Below are positions 6,373 to 6,494 of a stretch of DNA of 6,494 nt, one piece after another. A program made the translations under genes and the position numbers. A model generated the notes under the pieces. That model saw only the letters and a list, made by a program, of their open reading frames with translations, was not told the DNA's origin and did not search any database. The stretch covers positions 1 to 6,494 of the forward strand of contig JAQWFV010000159.1 in NCBI GenBank assembly GCA_029238555.1, written 5' to 3'. Numbering within the stretch: position 1 is the first letter of the stretch; each line of letters starts with the position of its first letter. Source of the DNA: Flavobacteriaceae bacterium. GTDB lineage: Bacteria > Bacteroidota > Bacteroidia > Flavobacteriales > Flavobacteriaceae.

Positions 6373-6494
6373 TTGAATAAAGATTTAGAACATAAATTCT
6401 TAATAGCATTTGAAGCACACCAAAACATTGTGCACAAAATCTGTACCCTTTATGCTAAGGACCACGACAGCCACCACGATTTGTTTCAGGAAAT
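6373..6494 (+). CDS. Probable ECF-type RNA polymerase sigma factor, 5' part only
   Basis: Forty complete codons run to the window edge. They encode a short basic/acidic start, then FLIAFEAHQNIVHKICTLYA and DSHHDLFQEI. This is the pattern of the start of sigma region 2 in ECF sigma factors of Bacteroidota, where an 'H..I.KIC..Y' helix is followed by the 'DLFQE' block (residues 36-40 here). Such proteins direct RNA polymerase to a small regulon, often with an anti-sigma factor encoded just downstream, which is outside this window. An in-frame TAA at 6367-6369 limits the start. The only plausible initiator before the conserved helix is TTG at 6373; the next candidate, GTG at 6430, would cut into the helix. 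The gene follows the terminator at 6295-6323 and so needs its own promoter in about 50 bases; none was convincing. Regions 2.3-4 cannot be seen, so the subfamily stays open. Confidence 0.78.
   Translation, partial: MNKDLEHKFLIAFEAHQNIVHKICTLYAKDHDSHHDLFQE

Overview
The window looks like ordinary chromosomal sequence from a member of the Bacteroidota, most likely the family Flavobacteriaceae. The support is as follows: AT-rich intergenic DNA; no Shine-Dalgarno sequence before any start codon; TAnnTTTG-type -7 promoter boxes; an exported protein whose predicted cleavage site is followed by Gln (AMA/Q); and the close protein style of all genes to flavobacterial homologues. This taxonomic call is inference, since no search could be run.

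Layout from left to right. Positions 1-207 are the 3' end of a methionine-R-sulfoxide reductase gene (msrB). It is followed by lpd (273-1664), the E3 flavoprotein of 2-oxoacid dehydrogenase complexes, with its own likely promoter box. lpd converges on aroQ (minus strand, 1728-2141, type II 3-dehydroquinase of the shikimate pathway). A symmetrical GC-rich hairpin flanked by A and T runs lies between them and can terminate transcription in both directions. An 80-bp divergent promoter region separates aroQ from xerD (2222-3115), a tyrosine recombinase of the chromosome-dimer-resolution type with all six catalytic residues. A GH13 alpha-glucosidase (3117-4802) begins one base after the xerD stop, so the two are probably co-transcribed. 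Next comes a secreted M20D-type metallo-amidohydrolase (4842-6266), closed by a strong intrinsic terminator. The window ends inside the first 40 codons of a probable ECF sigma factor, which appears to start at TTG (6373).

The genes do not form one pathway. They are housekeeping functions (repair of oxidised protein, central carbon metabolism, aromatic amino-acid synthesis, chromosome segregation) next to two catabolic hydrolases and a regulator. All complete genes are intact. I see no mobile element, CRISPR array, tRNA or rRNA, and no gene-free stretch longer than 300 bases. I found no evidence of an undescribed multi-gene system. The points worth a second look are start-site architecture, the xerD/glucosidase coupling, substrate-specificity residues, and the export of an enzyme type that is often cytosolic.
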